Part shown: piece by piece, positions 57,101 to 64,000 of the stretch
How the letters are laid out: each line of letters starts with the position of its first letter
How positions within the stretch are numbered: the stretch's first letter is position 1
DNA from: Aplysia californica
Lineage: Eukaryota; Mollusca; Gastropoda; Aplysiida; Aplysiidae
DNA length: 64,000 nucleotides
Assembly (NCBI RefSeq): GCF_000002075.1
Contig: NW_004797363.1
Span: forward strand, 1,465,376-1,529,375
Direction of reading: 5' to 3'
Made by a program: the position numbers and the translations under genes
Notes under the pieces: model-generated
The model's input: the letters and a program-made list of their open reading frames with translations, nothing else
The model's database searches: none
Told to the model about the DNA's origin: nothing

Positions 57101-59981
57101 TGTCCAGTCCTAGGGAAGCAGTCGGGCTTCACGAGTATTCTCGTCCACAGTTCAGCGTAGGTGTTCCGAATTTATTTTCACTGAGACAACAAACAAATGT
57201 AAAAAACAAGTTTGTTTTATCAAGAATACCCCAAAAAAACCACTGACCATCTAAAAGAAAAGACTCTGAACTCTCGGAAAAAAGACCCCTTAAAACTATT
57301 TTTCTCTCATGCGGGAGAGAGAGAGACAGAGAAGGGAGGAAAAAAGGGTCCACAGTCAATATATGACATGAACTTCTGAAACTCCATGTCCAGAACATAC
57401 TGTCAAGTTTTGCCAGTCAACACTGCACCACGCTCCTTCCCACCACAAAAAAGCCTTATATAGACCTACCTGAGATGCCTCCCTCCAGAGACTCTAGGTC
57501 CACATAGAATAGTCGGTTCACAGGGTCACAGCCCTCGCTAGGGGTCAGCAGAAGGTAGCGTCCACAGTCACTCACCTCCGCACCACTAAACAAGGGAAAG
57601 AATGATGAAAAAAAACCAGGCACATAGAGTCTGACCTGTCAAAGACGACTATCCATTGTCAAGCAGAAAAGTGGTCGCCTTAAATAGGGTTTTTAGTTTT
57701 AGTAAGATTATCATAGCACTTCCAACACAGTTAGGCAATATAAATGCCAAAGATTAGAAGTGTTACAAGGGAGTAACAAACACAAAAAAGAAGGAGAGAT
57801 ATGGACGATAGAGATGTTTGAAAGGAAAGAAGGAGCAAACTGCACCAGAGCACCAACCCGCCAACCACCCACTCTTACAAAGATGGTCCTCTTGGACAAG
57901 TGTCATTATTATTGAAAAAAAAAATTCAAAGAGGGGAGGAGGTTTGTAGTACAAGTGATTGTCTGTCTTGAAAGGTGGTTGTTAGAGCAGGTTCCACTGC
58001 AGTTTGTTATATTCAACCATTACAATATATATATATATATATACCATGAAAAAATGAAATCAAACGTCGGTTTTACTTATTTGTTCCCACATTTTTTCCC
58101 TTGATCAAACAGACTCTGGCTGCGACAATTATTTGTTTTTCTTTCTGTGAAGTTAGCAGAATGCAATTCCTACAGTATGTCTGAAAAGCCTCTCTTTCAT
58201 TTGGTAGTTTGGCAGGGGAAAACAAAGCTCATTTTCAAACACCTGAATGTAGTAAGATTTCCTGAACTTACTAGACAAAACAAAAAAGAAATGTATGCAG
58301 CACATACAAAAAAAGGTAAGCATGTCACATGAAAATGAAAGAAAAAATTCAGGAAATTTCCACATTTTGTCAGTTCTAGAAATATGTGAAAAAGCCGCAT
58401 CAAATTTCAGTTTGAAAAACTTAAAACATCTGCACGGCCAAAAGGACAAATGAGAGGGGTGAAAAATTTCCTGAACCTCACCTTTCAATTCATGAGCCGC
58501 ATTGAGCAGTTCCAAATGTCTCACAAGCTAAGGCAAGAGAAAACTAGGAGAAATAGGTTGAAATACTAAAACTCTCAAAAGTGATATTAACACTTTGCAG
58601 TCATATGGCCAGCAGTACAAAATATCCCGTCTGGTCACCCAGCAAGGAGAGTGACTGCAACGCTCTTCTCGGGCCTGTGCCAGGTGACTGGAACGAATCT
58701 TTTTCACAGTCGTATCATTGCGCTGAGTGACCGCAAAGTGTTAAAACAGACACTATAACATATGTCTCTCAAGAGCATATCATGAGATAAGATATTAGAT
58801 CTATTGCTTCCATCTAGGCTAGAATCTATTTGTTGAAACTTTCAAGATGATTATTTTTTATTTTAATTAGATGATCATTTTTTAAATTTTAATAAAACAT
58901 TGTCAACTAACCACAGGCCACATTAATTATTTATTGCTGGGTGGACTAGCAAACCGGAGTGAAATTGCTCACAGGATGGATTTTGCCCACGCCTGACTTA
59001 CATCATCCATTTTGGGAAGTCTGGCATCTCTCCCACCAGGACATCTGCCGTCTGCTCAGTGCCCAGACGGTGAAAGTACAGCTTCTGGTGCAGATTGGAC
59101 GTGGTCTCTGTACCGTCAACCTTGCCTTCCTGATTCGGGTAACTCTGGGAATGACCATTAAACGATACGATACAAATAAGCAGAAGTAAACCAATCATCA
59201 CATCTTTATCCCTTTCCCTAATTATTTTCACTGTTTCTCCTTTCCATCACCAAAAATTAATATGACTCACACTCTTGCGGTAAATCTTCTCTCTTTACCT
59301 CACCAACCAAAGTCTTAATTCCAAAAATTCAGAGGGCACAATTGACATAATTTAGATCATTCTAGAGGTAGGCTGCTTCCACCCTATCAGTCAGGGCCAA
59401 TCCAAGTTGCATGGAAACAATGCATTACAAAAGACTAAAGCTGAGTGACAAAAATATTTGATACAAATCTCACTTTGATAGACATTAAATTAAAAAACAA
59501 CATTTTTAGCTTTATTAATAGCTTTACTCCACTTACAACACAATTCCATCATATTAGTGCCAAAGATTAGAGTTGTTTCCAAAAAATGCCATACAAAGAA
59601 AGAACGAGAGTTTTCATTTTCTTCAAAATTTTACGGCACTTGCAACAAAGTAAGGTCATATAAGTGTAGAAGATTAGAGATGTGTTACAAGAGAGTAACA
59701 AACACAAAAAAGGAGGAGAGACCAAGACAACAGATGTTTGACAGGAAAGAAGGACCAAACCACACCAGAGCACCCGCCAACCACCCACGAGAGACTACGA
59801 TGATATATTAAATTGATAAATTTACAAGTATTCATACGACCTTAGAGCATGCATTGGAATAATTAGTTACAGTTAGAATACTGAGTATGTATCTAGCTTA
59901 CGATTATTATTGTTTATATTACGGTTTATTAACTTCATTTATATTATGCATGAAACTGTAAGCCTGTGTATGTGTGTGTGT

Positions 59982-60026
<45 letters not shown>

Positions 60027-60741
60027 AGTGTGTACGTGGTGAAACACCAAACCAATGTGCCAGGATCAGGACAATAAAGAGGTATCTTATCTTATATGTG
60101 ACACTACTTGGTAGAATCAGGTGCTCGTCAATTTTTGGACATACGAGGTAATTGGTATCATCTAAAATCCTGCTCATTTGCTTTCCTTTTAGTGAAAAAA
60201 ATAAATAGATCTATGTTGAACAGAAGTTGAATATTTGCGATCGAAGGAGGTCAGGTTTGTCTCGTTTCAGAGGTAAAATTAGCGAGAAAATGGTCCCCAA
60301 AGTTCAGTAACTTTCATAGCCTAAGAGTCATTGGAAACTGAAAATTTACATTTTTTGTGCCTTTAATCAATGTTTTTCAGAAAAATCCACACAAAAATAC
60401 GTTTTTAAACGGACATAAAAGATGTTAAGCCAAACAACAAAAATTCGATAAAAATTGCCAAACCAGCAGAAAAATGCTGGCTTCTTCCATTTCAGTATTT
60501 TGACGAGCACCTGATTTCAACACGATGCCTCACATATGTTGGATAGGAAAGAAGGAGCAAACCACACCATACCGCTGGTCAACCATCTACAGGAACAATA
60601 ACCAAGGTAACAAAACGCATCAAATTGTGCTACACTCACATTATAAAAGAAGCCGGTGTGATCATGAGTCCATGCCATGCTGGAAAACTTGACTTGCTCC
60701 AAAACATCAGGAAGATCCTCACCAGACGGGGCTTTCTTGAA
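35536..60741 (-). CDS. PREP: Prolyl oligopeptidase (prolyl endopeptidase), 15 exons, 5' partial
   Basis: A serine peptidase that cleaves short peptides after proline in the cytosol (family S9A: a seven-bladed propeller capping an alpha/beta-hydrolase domain). Exons (minus order): 60640-60741, 59002-59144, 57470-57585, 55400-55449, 51998-52093, 51188-51292, 50286-50471, 48504-48617, 47392-47540, 45362-45478, 44457-44552, 42516-42617, 37294-37444, 36409-36477, 35536-35601. They join in frame into 553 codons plus stop. The first about 150 residues lie right of the window. The Ser is in NGGSNGG (exon 11), the Asp in [11 protein letters not shown] (exon 13) and the His in [12 protein letters not shown] (exon 14), so the triad is complete. 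Other landmarks: [24 protein letters not shown] and [15 protein letters not shown]. It looks intact, with introns loaded with repeats. Confidence 0.95.
35915..36132 (-). mobile_element. MITE family Z copy in PREP last intron
   Basis: Inverse of 33171-33413: CAATCCATTTAAGTCCAAAT at the left, GTCTCTGGTGTAAAAAATAC inside, CAGTGGATTACTTTCAACAC at the right. Confidence 0.7.
36409..36477 (-). CDS. PREP: PREP exon 14 of those seen (catalytic His)
   Basis: [20 protein letters not shown] then AKV; His of the triad in SGHGFG. Acceptor CTTCTCTCCAG|ACT, donor GTG|GTAAGT. 23 codons. Confidence 0.94.
36599..36646. repeat. Short inverted repeat CACAGAATTCTAC/GTAGAATTCTGTG
   Basis: Two 13-base arms flank a roughly 20-base loop (CACAGAATTCTAC ... 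GTAGAATTCTGTG). It sits next to the GGGTGAGAATAG motif cluster at 36664-36715. Confidence 0.7.
37010..37235. repeat. GTCGGC/GCCGAC-rich block
   Basis: GC-rich patch in an AT-rich intron, with many overlapping GTCGG, GCCGAC and CGACG words and GATTGTCGG near its right end. Probably the interior of a small repeat; class unknown. Confidence 0.5.
37294..37444 (-). CDS. PREP: PREP exon 13 of those seen (catalytic Asp)
   Basis: [20 protein letters not shown], then [20 protein letters not shown]; Asp of the triad in DHDDRV. Acceptor GTTTTCCCAG|GT, donor CAG|GTAAGT. Preceded by a 5.1-kb intron holding the RAG1-N-type transposon. Confidence 0.96.
37603..41631 (-). mobile_element. RAG1-N-terminus-type DNA transposon (N-RAG-TP-like), full-length with TSD
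   Basis: The ends are CACGGCTGTTC at 37603 and its exact inverse GAACAGCCGTG ending at 41631. Similarity continues inward (CTTAGTTG, CTGACC). TACA directly flanks both sides (37599-37602, 41632-41635), a 4-bp target duplication. The 4029-bp element lies in a PREP intron with its gene in the same direction as PREP. A 4-bp TSD and CAC- termini fit the Chapaev/N-RAG-TP type described from molluscs; RSS-like TIRs were reported for N-RAG-TP. Apart from one frameshift, the coding region looks complete, so the insertion is probably young. Confidence 0.8.
38306..41043 (-). pseudogene. Transposase with RAG1-like N-terminal zinc region, one frameshift
   Basis: The N-terminus matches the RAG1 N-terminal zinc region in order: LCRTCGG (Cys23/26), LCRKCGSR (Cys71/74), then [14 protein letters not shown] (Cys116/119), the same order as RAG1 CRIC, CHNC and CDIC. 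A Ser/Thr-rich linker and a basic segment follow ([15 protein letters not shown]). Then comes a core with [12 protein letters not shown] (around residue 460, candidate first Asp), [15 protein letters not shown], and after the frame change [19 protein letters not shown]. The end carries [20 protein letters not shown], where a Glu is plausible as third catalytic residue. The frame changes once near 39245-39260; otherwise about 900 residues are open, with stop near 38306. Start choices are Met1 or Met8 (MEHSYN). The catalytic assignments are inferred from resemblance to RAG1/Transib-type cores. Confidence 0.75.
42090..42345. repeat. (GA)n and (GT)n microsatellites in PREP intron
   Basis: A GA-rich tract at 42090-42213 (pure GA from about 42163) passes into GT-rich sequence to about 42335. 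Confidence 0.9.
42516..42617 (-). CDS. PREP: PREP exon 12 of those seen
   Basis: [20 protein letters not shown] and [13 protein letters not shown]. Acceptor GATTTCCCAG|AG, donor AA|GTGAGT. Confidence 0.95.
42618..44456. other. PREP intron, no other feature identified
   Basis: AT-rich. Repeated CCAAGA/TTTTCCAAGAC phrases at 42918-43182 suggest a decayed short repeat. Confidence 0.4.
44457..44552 (-). CDS. PREP: PREP exon 11 of those seen (catalytic Ser)
   Basis: [20 protein letters not shown] and [12 protein letters not shown]. The nucleophile Ser lies in GGSNGG. Acceptor CTCTGTCCAG|GC, donor GG|GTAAGC. Confidence 0.96.
44670..44885 (-). repeat. X repeat, rearranged
   Basis: The body in minus sense (GGTGTTACCAGAGTGTAACA, AACTACACCAGAACATTC) is joined to a hairpin tail lying in the opposite direction (GCGAGTGCCGAAAAACTCTT at about 44685). 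Confidence 0.6.
45143..45188. repeat. (AT)n microsatellite
   Basis: About 23 AT units in a PREP intron. A 3' end of MITE Y (GAGTGCCTGGTTTCACCACG) lies just before it at about 45110-45137. Confidence 0.9.
45362..45478 (-). CDS. PREP: PREP exon 10 of those seen
   Basis: [19 protein letters not shown] and [14 protein letters not shown]. Acceptor TTTTCCTTCCCAG|AGAG, donor AAAAA|GTGAGT. Confidence 0.95.
45560..46236 (+). mobile_element. MITE family Z copy split by a family Y insertion
   Basis: The Z left end GTGTCGCAAGCAATCCATTT lies at 45558-45577. The rest of Z resumes after 46016 with TTCGGGTACTTTTTACACGA and ends AATTTAAGAGGATTGC. The Y copy fills the gap, so Z is the older element. Confidence 0.75.
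45582..46016 (+). mobile_element. MITE family Y, complete copy nested in Z
   Basis: Left GTGTCAGGACGCGGTGGAAT then CAGGCGTTTGTCAATTTTT; right GACGAGCGCCTGATTTCACC then ACGATGCCTCAC. The ends form an imperfect TIR of about 35 bases. Non-coding. Confidence 0.8.
46524..46976 (+). mobile_element. MITE family Y, complete copy
   Basis: Left CATGACGCAGTAGAACCAGG then CGCTCGTCAATTTTG; right GACGAGCGCCTGATTTCCCC then AAGTTGTTTCAC. In the intron between PREP exons 9 and 10. Confidence 0.8.
47392..47540 (-). CDS. PREP: PREP exon 9 of those seen
   Basis: [20 protein letters not shown], then [10 protein letters not shown]. Acceptor ATCTCTTTAG|GGT, donor GG|GTATGT, phase 2 out. The YGYGG and ANIRGGG motifs are PREP hallmarks. 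Confidence 0.95.
47541..48503. other. PREP intron, no other feature seen
   Basis: AT-rich, with no recognisable repeat or coding segment. Confidence 0.4.
48504..48617 (-). CDS. PREP: PREP exon 8 of those seen
   Basis: [16 protein letters not shown] and [16 protein letters not shown], the link from propeller to catalytic domain. Acceptor CTTATGCAG|GTT, donor AAG|GTGATC. Confidence 0.92.
48757..49600. mobile_element. Two MITE Y copies in inverted arrangement
   Basis: 48757-49157 is Y in reverse (TGTGAGGCAGCATGGTGAAA, CAGGCGCTCGTCAAAATAA at its left; ends in AATAACTCTACATG). 49158-49600 is Y forward (GTGTCACAACACAGTGGAAT ... GATGAGCGCCTGATTTCATC). Together they form an inverted repeat of about 840 bp. 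Confidence 0.75.
49868..50045 (-). repeat. X repeat, sense to PREP
   Basis: Minus strand: GGCGGGTGCTCTGGTGTTGT ... hairpin CGGCACTT ... AAGTGCCG, then TAAAACTCTTACTAAAATTA. One of the two copies with the A-T version of the stem. Confidence 0.8.
50286..50471 (-). CDS. PREP: PREP exon 7 of those seen
   Basis: [33 protein letters not shown] and [18 protein letters not shown] (62 codons). Acceptor TTTGTCCTTCAG|AAC, donor AAG|GTGAGC. Confidence 0.94.
51188..51292 (-). CDS. PREP: PREP exon 6 of those seen
   Basis: [20 protein letters not shown] and [15 protein letters not shown]. Acceptor CCCCTCAG|GAG, donor AAG|GTAATG, phase 0. Confidence 0.93.
51765..51895 (-). repeat. X repeat, tail missing
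   Basis: Minus strand: GGTCGGCAAGCGCTCTGGTG, AAACGTCTGTGGTCCTTATC, TTACTCTCTTGTCACCTCTA. The hairpin is absent. Confidence 0.65.
51998..52093 (-). CDS. PREP: PREP exon 5 of those seen
   Basis: [18 protein letters not shown] and [14 protein letters not shown]. Acceptor TGTTTCAG|TAC, donor CCT|GTAAGT, phase 0. Confidence 0.94.
52100..54260. other. PREP intron, no other feature seen
   Basis: Non-coding. No match to the repeat families above was noticed. Confidence 0.4.
54266..54361. repeat. (AAG)n microsatellite
   Basis: About 30 AAG units with a few AAAAAG variants. They yield spurious poly-Lys, poly-Glu and poly-Arg frames. Confidence 0.95.
54362..55399. other. PREP intron, no other feature seen
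   Basis: AT-rich, A-rich near 55140-55210. No gene or repeat was recognised. Confidence 0.4.
55400..55449 (-). CDS. PREP: PREP exon 4 of those seen (50 nt)
   Basis: Short exon, [16 protein letters not shown]. Acceptor TTTTTTTCAG|GAA, donor CAG|GTTTGT. Too short for ordinary ORF listing, found by matching the gap between its neighbours. Confidence 0.92.
55608..55664 (-). other. PREP: Candidate 57-nt cassette exon of PREP
   Basis: Between two PREP exons joined in phase 1, the minus strand has an acceptor-like GGTCCAGAAAG|TG and a donor CCCATAG|GTATTA. They frame 57 bases that would insert [19 protein letters not shown] in frame. The pyrimidine tract is weak and vertebrate PREP lacks this segment, so it may be an alternative exon or a chance match. 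Confidence 0.3.
55876..56340 (+). repeat. tRNA-derived SINE, family 2, second copy
   Basis: GGGGCTCTCGTGACCTGGAG with a B-box-like GGTCCCGGGTTCAACAC, body TGTCTCCTTTCACCTCCTAT, TTCTGCAGCCTTTCTACTGC and AAAATCGATAAGAGT, ending in a hairpin tail (ACTC ... GAGTGCCGTAAAAC, about 56291-56338) homologous to the LINE 3' end. It lies antisense to PREP. Confidence 0.78.
56345..57465. other. PREP intron, no other feature seen
   Basis: Several short open frames without recognisable domains. Confidence 0.4.
57470..57585 (-). CDS. PREP: PREP exon 3 of those seen
   Basis: Acceptor CCCTTGTTTAG|TGG. Encodes [20 protein letters not shown] and [18 protein letters not shown]; ends G|GTAGGT in phase 1. Confidence 0.94.
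57693..57880 (-). repeat. X repeat, sense to PREP, about 105 bases before an exon
   Basis: Minus strand: GGGTTGGTGCTCTGGTGCAG ... hairpin region GGCATTT ... AAGTGCT, tail AATCTTACTAAAACTAAAAA. The tail ends near 57692; the next exon starts at 57585. Confidence 0.75.
57890..58995. other. PREP intron, no other feature seen
   Basis: Contains a short (AT)n near 58025-58043. No gene was seen. Confidence 0.4.
59002..59144 (-). CDS. PREP: PREP exon 2 of those seen
   Basis: Begins AGTTACCCGAATCAG ([14 protein letters not shown]) and contains [20 protein letters not shown]; ends at GAT|GTAAGT in phase 2. Propeller domain. Confidence 0.94.
59515..59800 (-). repeat. X repeat plus a second X tail fragment
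   Basis: 59610-59800 is a near-complete copy on the minus strand (GGTTGGCGGGTGCTCTGGTG ... TTATATGACCTTACTTTGTT, GCAAGTGCCGTAAAATT). 59515-59580 repeats only the tail region (GGCACTAATATGATGG). Confidence 0.75.
59967..60036. repeat. (GT)n microsatellite
   Basis: GT units with a few GA and AT interruptions. Confidence 0.9.
60102..60536 (+). mobile_element. MITE family Y, complete copy
   Basis: Left GTGACACTACTTGGTAGAAT then CAGGTGCTCGTCAATTTTT; right GACGAGCACCTGATTTCAAC then ACGATGCCTCACATA. A 60-base X head fragment follows directly at 60537-60600. Confidence 0.8.
60640..60741 (-). CDS. PREP: PREP exon (first seen)
   Basis: Acceptor CTCTCCTTCAG|TTC, donor AAT|GTGAGT. Encodes [16 protein letters not shown] and [17 protein letters not shown] (34 codons, phase 0 at both ends). 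An X repeat ends about 33 bases upstream of the acceptor. Confidence 0.93.
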
Positions 60742-60774
60742 CTGAAGGAGAGAACCACTGGAATGGGTTAGTAC

Positions 60775-60955
60775 TAGTTTTAGTAGAGGTTTTATGGCAC
60801 TCGCAACTGCATAAGGTCATATGAGCGCCAGAAGATTAGAGGTGTTACAAGAGAGCAACAAACATAAAAAAGAAGAAGGGGAGATAAGGATGATAGATGT
60901 TTGATAGGAAAGAAGGAGCAGACCACACCAGAGCACCCGCCAACCACCCACAAAC
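60775..60955 (-). repeat. X repeat, tail 33 bases before a PREP 3' splice site
   Basis: Minus strand consensus-like copy: GGTTGGCGGGTGCTCTGGTG ... hairpin GGCGCTC ... GAGTGCC, tail ATAAAACCTCTACTAAAACT. The PREP exon at 60640-60741 follows. Confidence 0.82.
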
Positions 60956-61014
60956 GGGTTAGTACTAGTGGCCAGGTCTGGAAAACACAGGCATAAACAA
61001 ATAGCATTTTTAGC

Positions 61015-61175
61015 TTTAGTAAGGATTTTATGGCACTTGCAATACAATAACGTCATATAGGTGCCAAAGATTAGAGATGTTACAAGAGTCACAAACACAA
61101 AGAAGAAGAAGGAGAGATCTGGATGATAGATGTTTGATCGGAAAAAAAGAGAAAGCTACACCAGAGCAACCATGA
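61015..61175 (-). repeat. X repeat, sense to PREP
   Basis: Minus strand: TGCTCTGGTGTAGCTTTCTC ... GGCACCT ... AAGTGCC, then ATAAAATCCTTACTAAAGCT. Separated by about 60 bases from the preceding copy. Confidence 0.75.
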
Positions 61176-61269
61176 TCCACACGCACAAATAGCTCTATTT
61201 TATCAGAGGAACATCTTGCAGATTATTGAGCTCTCATATACAAAAAAAACCCTGCTATTACAGTGTGAG

Positions 61270-62166
61270 GCTTAGGAGTGAGTAAAAAAAAAAAAAAGAA
61301 ATACTCGAGTACTCAAATCTTGAGCACAGGCTAAGCGTATTATTTTCTGATCCCTCAACTAAATTTTTACAATTTGTGTTACGATGAGGAGGAATCCGGC
61401 GCTCTGCAATTTTTCGGCCTATGGAGTTATTGGTGACATCTTAAAGCCTGTCCATTTGCCTTAATTTCGATGAATACAATACCAATTTATCTTGGATACA
61501 AGTCGAGATATTTGCGACTGAAGAAGGTGGGGTCGCCTGGTTTCAGAGGTAAAATTAGAAAGAAAATGACCACCAAAGGTTAGTTATTTCCTTAGCTTGA
61601 GAGCCCATGGAAACTGAAAATTAACATCTTTCGTGCATTTAATCACTTCAAGTAAAATCCCCACAGAATGTGTTTTTGGTCCTAAAAAAAGTTTTTAAAG
61701 CCGAAAAACAAAAAATTCGATTAAAAAAAACTAAAACCTGCGGAAAATGCCAGTTTCTTCACATTATTATTTTGATGAGCGCCTGATTTCGCCACACTGC
61801 CTCACATTTATTAAAAATAATAATTATACAAAATCAGGAGAAAAAAATATTAGTAGTATAACAAACAAAAGTTTCAAAATTACTGAGGTGATCTGAAACA
61901 GTACACAAAGAAAAGATAGGGGCAAAAAAAAACTCCAACAATGCGGCAACAAACAAAAATGGCCATAATTGCAAAATTTTTGTTTCTGCAAAGACCCATC
62001 TGGGGGGGGGGTTGGAATGAAAACTCGAGTGATTACCTGAGTACTCCGAAATTTTAGACTTGAGCGAATACTCGGGTATTTAAAAACTACTCAAAGGCAG
62101 ATCTTGCAGGGTTTAAATACTTGAGCACTCGAGGGGACTAGAGTACTTGCGCACTCCTAAAGAGGA
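61270..62166. mobile_element. hAT-like non-autonomous element rich in ACTCGAGTACTC, hosting a Y copy
   Basis: The left end CTTAGGAGTGAGT with ATACTCGAGTACTCAAATCT is inverted at the right end as TACTTGAGCACTCGAG and GCGCACTCCTAAAG. More CTCGAGT/GAGTACTC words lie at 62022-62085. The Y copy sits inside. Assignment to hAT is a guess from the end sequence. Confidence 0.55.
61379..61806 (+). mobile_element. MITE family Y nested in the ACTCGAG element
   Basis: Left GTTACGATGAGGAGGAATCC; right GATGAGCGCCTGATTTCGCC then ACACTGCCTCAC. Confidence 0.75.
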
Positions 62167-62888
62167 TGCCTCCAAAGGTAGAAACACTAACTACTAAAAA
62201 TGAGCCACCAAAGCAAGCTCTATTCAGCAGTTCGAAATATTTTTAAAAAATATTCTTTACTATATATAGCATAAAAGTAAAAAACTCTCCTAAACAACAC
62301 GTCCCTATAAAACTATACAAGTTAAGAAAAATTTTTAACTTTATCTTTGTCAGTTAAGATTTAGGACCTTTTGAAAAATGGTCAAAATTTTTAAAATATA
62401 CTTCAGGCTTGAAAGTTTGGTTATTGTTTATCATAGTTGGTTTTTTTAATGTCTCCTTAGACCATTTTCAGCTTTAGACTTACAAGAGCACAGTCTCACA
62501 ACTGGGGAAATTTTAATTTATAAAGCCCCCACCAGCATTTGTACACTATCTGGTAATTTTTTGTCCTTTATTGGGTATTAGTCAAAGATTTAAGAGTAAT
62601 TTTTCTAAGCAGCTAGAGTCTTTCCACAGTGGGACCTTATCCTGCATGCACCACAACTTGGTTTCCTACCATTGGTGTCCTCCAACAACCAGTCTCACAT
62701 TTCAAGAAGTCAAGTACAAAGTACCATTACAGGTTTTATCAGTTTTTGCATAGTGAGTAGTAACCGACTACTTCAAAGGGATCATGAGAGGTACTTAGAG
62801 AGAAAAAAACCCAGTCTATCACGTCACCAGAAGGCAACTATGTGACACACATGTCTGACATCTATGGCACTCTTTTCCAGTTATCCTG
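62167..62888. other. No gene seen
   Basis: Upstream PREP intron or flanking sequence. No exon of PREP was found here; the missing N-terminal exons must lie beyond the window. Confidence 0.45.
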
Positions 62889-62994
62889 CCATCAGGTTCT
62901 TTGATAATCCAGCACTATTTTGTTTCCCAATGTCTGCAAGCTTGCACAACTGGCTGTGAGTACCCAAGCAAGGGTTATTTATTTTTTTATAGTA

Positions 62995-63370
62995 GAGGGA
63001 TTTACTGCGCTCGCAACTGCGTAAGGTCATATGAGCGCCAAGGGGCGGGTGTCAACAGAGAAGTCTTTACAGGGAATCAGACTTAGACTGCTCACCACTC
63101 TAGCTTCAACAGCACAAGGTCTGCTTCGACTATCAAGGCACCCCGGAAATAGCAGTTCACAAGAGAGTGACAAACATACAAAAGAAGTAGAGGAAAATGA
63201 CAATAGTATGGATCAGGAAAGAAAAAGCAGCAGTTCCCTGTTGTAGATCAGGCAGTTATGAGCGGGACACAAGTCAGCCCATTTACAATTCTATTATGCT
63301 TGAAAGAGAAATGTCACCCCTTTGGGAATGGCCTAAAGACACTACAGTCAGTGGCACTGCCCAGGGGGGT
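62995..63370 (-). repeat. Long X-repeat variant, inverse of 30965-31385
   Basis: Hairpin GCGCTCGCAACTGCGTAAGG ... ATGAGCGCC, then GGGTGTCAACAGAGAAGTCT, AAGTAGAGGAAAATGACAAT and GGGAATGGCCTAAAGACACT. Confidence 0.78.
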
Positions 63371-63374
63371 AAGC

Positions 63375-63540
63375 AAGCTTTAAGACACTTCCAAAAACAA
63401 TTAGGTCATATAAGATTAGAAGTGTTACAAGAGAGTAGCAAACCCAAAAAAAGAAGGAGAAGAGATAAGAACAATAGACGCTTGTTAGGGAACAAGGAGC
63501 AAACCACACGGTACACCAGAGCACCTGCAAACCTCCAATC
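63375..63540 (-). repeat. X repeat
   Basis: Minus strand: GCAGGTGCTCTGGTGTACCG, TCTATTGTTCTTATCTCTTC, TTTGGGTTTGCTACTCTCTT, tail region TTATATGACC-like but without a full stem. Confidence 0.65.
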
Positions 63541-63639
63541 ACCAGGTCTTTTGGCAGTCCAGTGCTTTTTTGTCTCTTAATGCCTGCAAGTGTGAACCAC
63601 TGGCTGTGAGTACCCAGGCTAGGGTCATTGATGTAAAGT

Positions 63640-64000
63640 CATTGTCCACATCTCATCGGTACGATGGTTCAAGAGGGGGGACCATTGGTCTCTAGTAGAC
63701 ATCATACTATACATCTGATACTCCTGGCTCCATTATGTACACTTCAAACTGATAAGCTTTGCAACTGTTGCTACTTATTAGCATTTTTGTGCTATGAGAT
63801 ACAGCTCTTTTTTAATGTAACTTTTAAGATGTAATTTGCTTCCCCATCTACAGAAGGCCTCATCTATTAAGACCTGTATTTTAGGAATGAGAAGGGTGGA
63901 GGAAAAAAATTTCTGTGGATGGTTATAAAGCTGTGTCACTTTGAAAAAGAGAGCCTATGTCACTTTGAAAAAGAGGGCCAAGTTCTCTTGACTGGGCGAA
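63640..64000. other. Right edge, no gene seen
   Basis: Ends with a 29-bp direct duplication (TATGTCACTTTGAAAAAGAG type) at about 63934-63985. Confidence 0.4.

Larger units (their letters stand above)
62889..63630. repeat. Duplicated flank around two X-type repeats
   Basis: GGTTCTTTGATAATCCAGCA ... ACTGGCTGTGAGTACCCAAG (62892-62965) recurs as GGTCTTTTGGCAGTCCAGTG ... ACTGGCTGTGAGTACCCAGG (63544-63625). Between them lie X-type copies, so a unit of about 650 bp was probably duplicated. Confidence 0.55.

Noticed and set aside
60742-64000. Missing N-terminal PREP exons
   Set aside because: The minus strand was read for the conserved N-terminal motifs of PREP; only repeats were seen, so the exons must be further right.

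Overview
The window is eukaryotic nuclear DNA, most likely from a gastropod mollusc. It has GT-AG introns, genes spread over tens of kilobases, and many microsatellites, LINEs, tRNA-derived SINEs and MITEs. It also carries a transposon with a RAG1-like N-terminal zinc region, of the kind described from the sea slug Aplysia. The species assignment is inference.

Two host genes can be reconstructed exon by exon. On the + strand (12423-26226) is a four-exon gene for a membrane protein: signal peptide, C-type-lectin-like domain, a run of EGF/MEGF-type repeats, one transmembrane helix and a short acidic cytoplasmic tail. On the - strand (60741 down to 35536) are 15 consecutive exons of prolyl oligopeptidase (PREP). 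They cover the end of the peptidase-domain N-terminal part, the propeller and the whole catalytic domain with Ser, Asp and His in place. Only the first exons lie beyond the right edge. Every splice phase in both genes was checked and closes in frame.

Layout. 1-1.1 kb: decayed transposase-like element. 1.9-3.1 kb: long inverted-repeat element. 5.3-8.9 kb: RNase H-bearing LINE with two frameshifts. 9.0-11.05 kb: decayed CR1/L2-like LINE (- strand). 12.4-26.2 kb: lectin/EGF gene, whose first intron holds a LINE piece, a TIR element with a 484-base gap, a decayed P/THAP9-like transposon and several MITEs. 26.2-35.5 kb: intergenic repeats and an 835-base gap. 35.5-60.7 kb: PREP, with a 4029-bp RAG1-N-terminus-type transposon (37603-41631, 4-bp TSD TACA) in one intron. 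60.7-64 kb: upstream PREP intron filled with repeats.

The strongest unexplained pattern concerns repeats and splicing. The LINE 3' end, a tRNA-derived SINE and a second very frequent short repeat (called X here) all end in the same stem-loop. Its stem changes in a paired way between copies, which suggests a shared reverse-transcriptase recognition hairpin. X copies inside the two genes lie in the sense orientation of the host gene. Several end 30-50 bases before a 3' splice site, where their ACTAAA-type tails could serve as branch sites.
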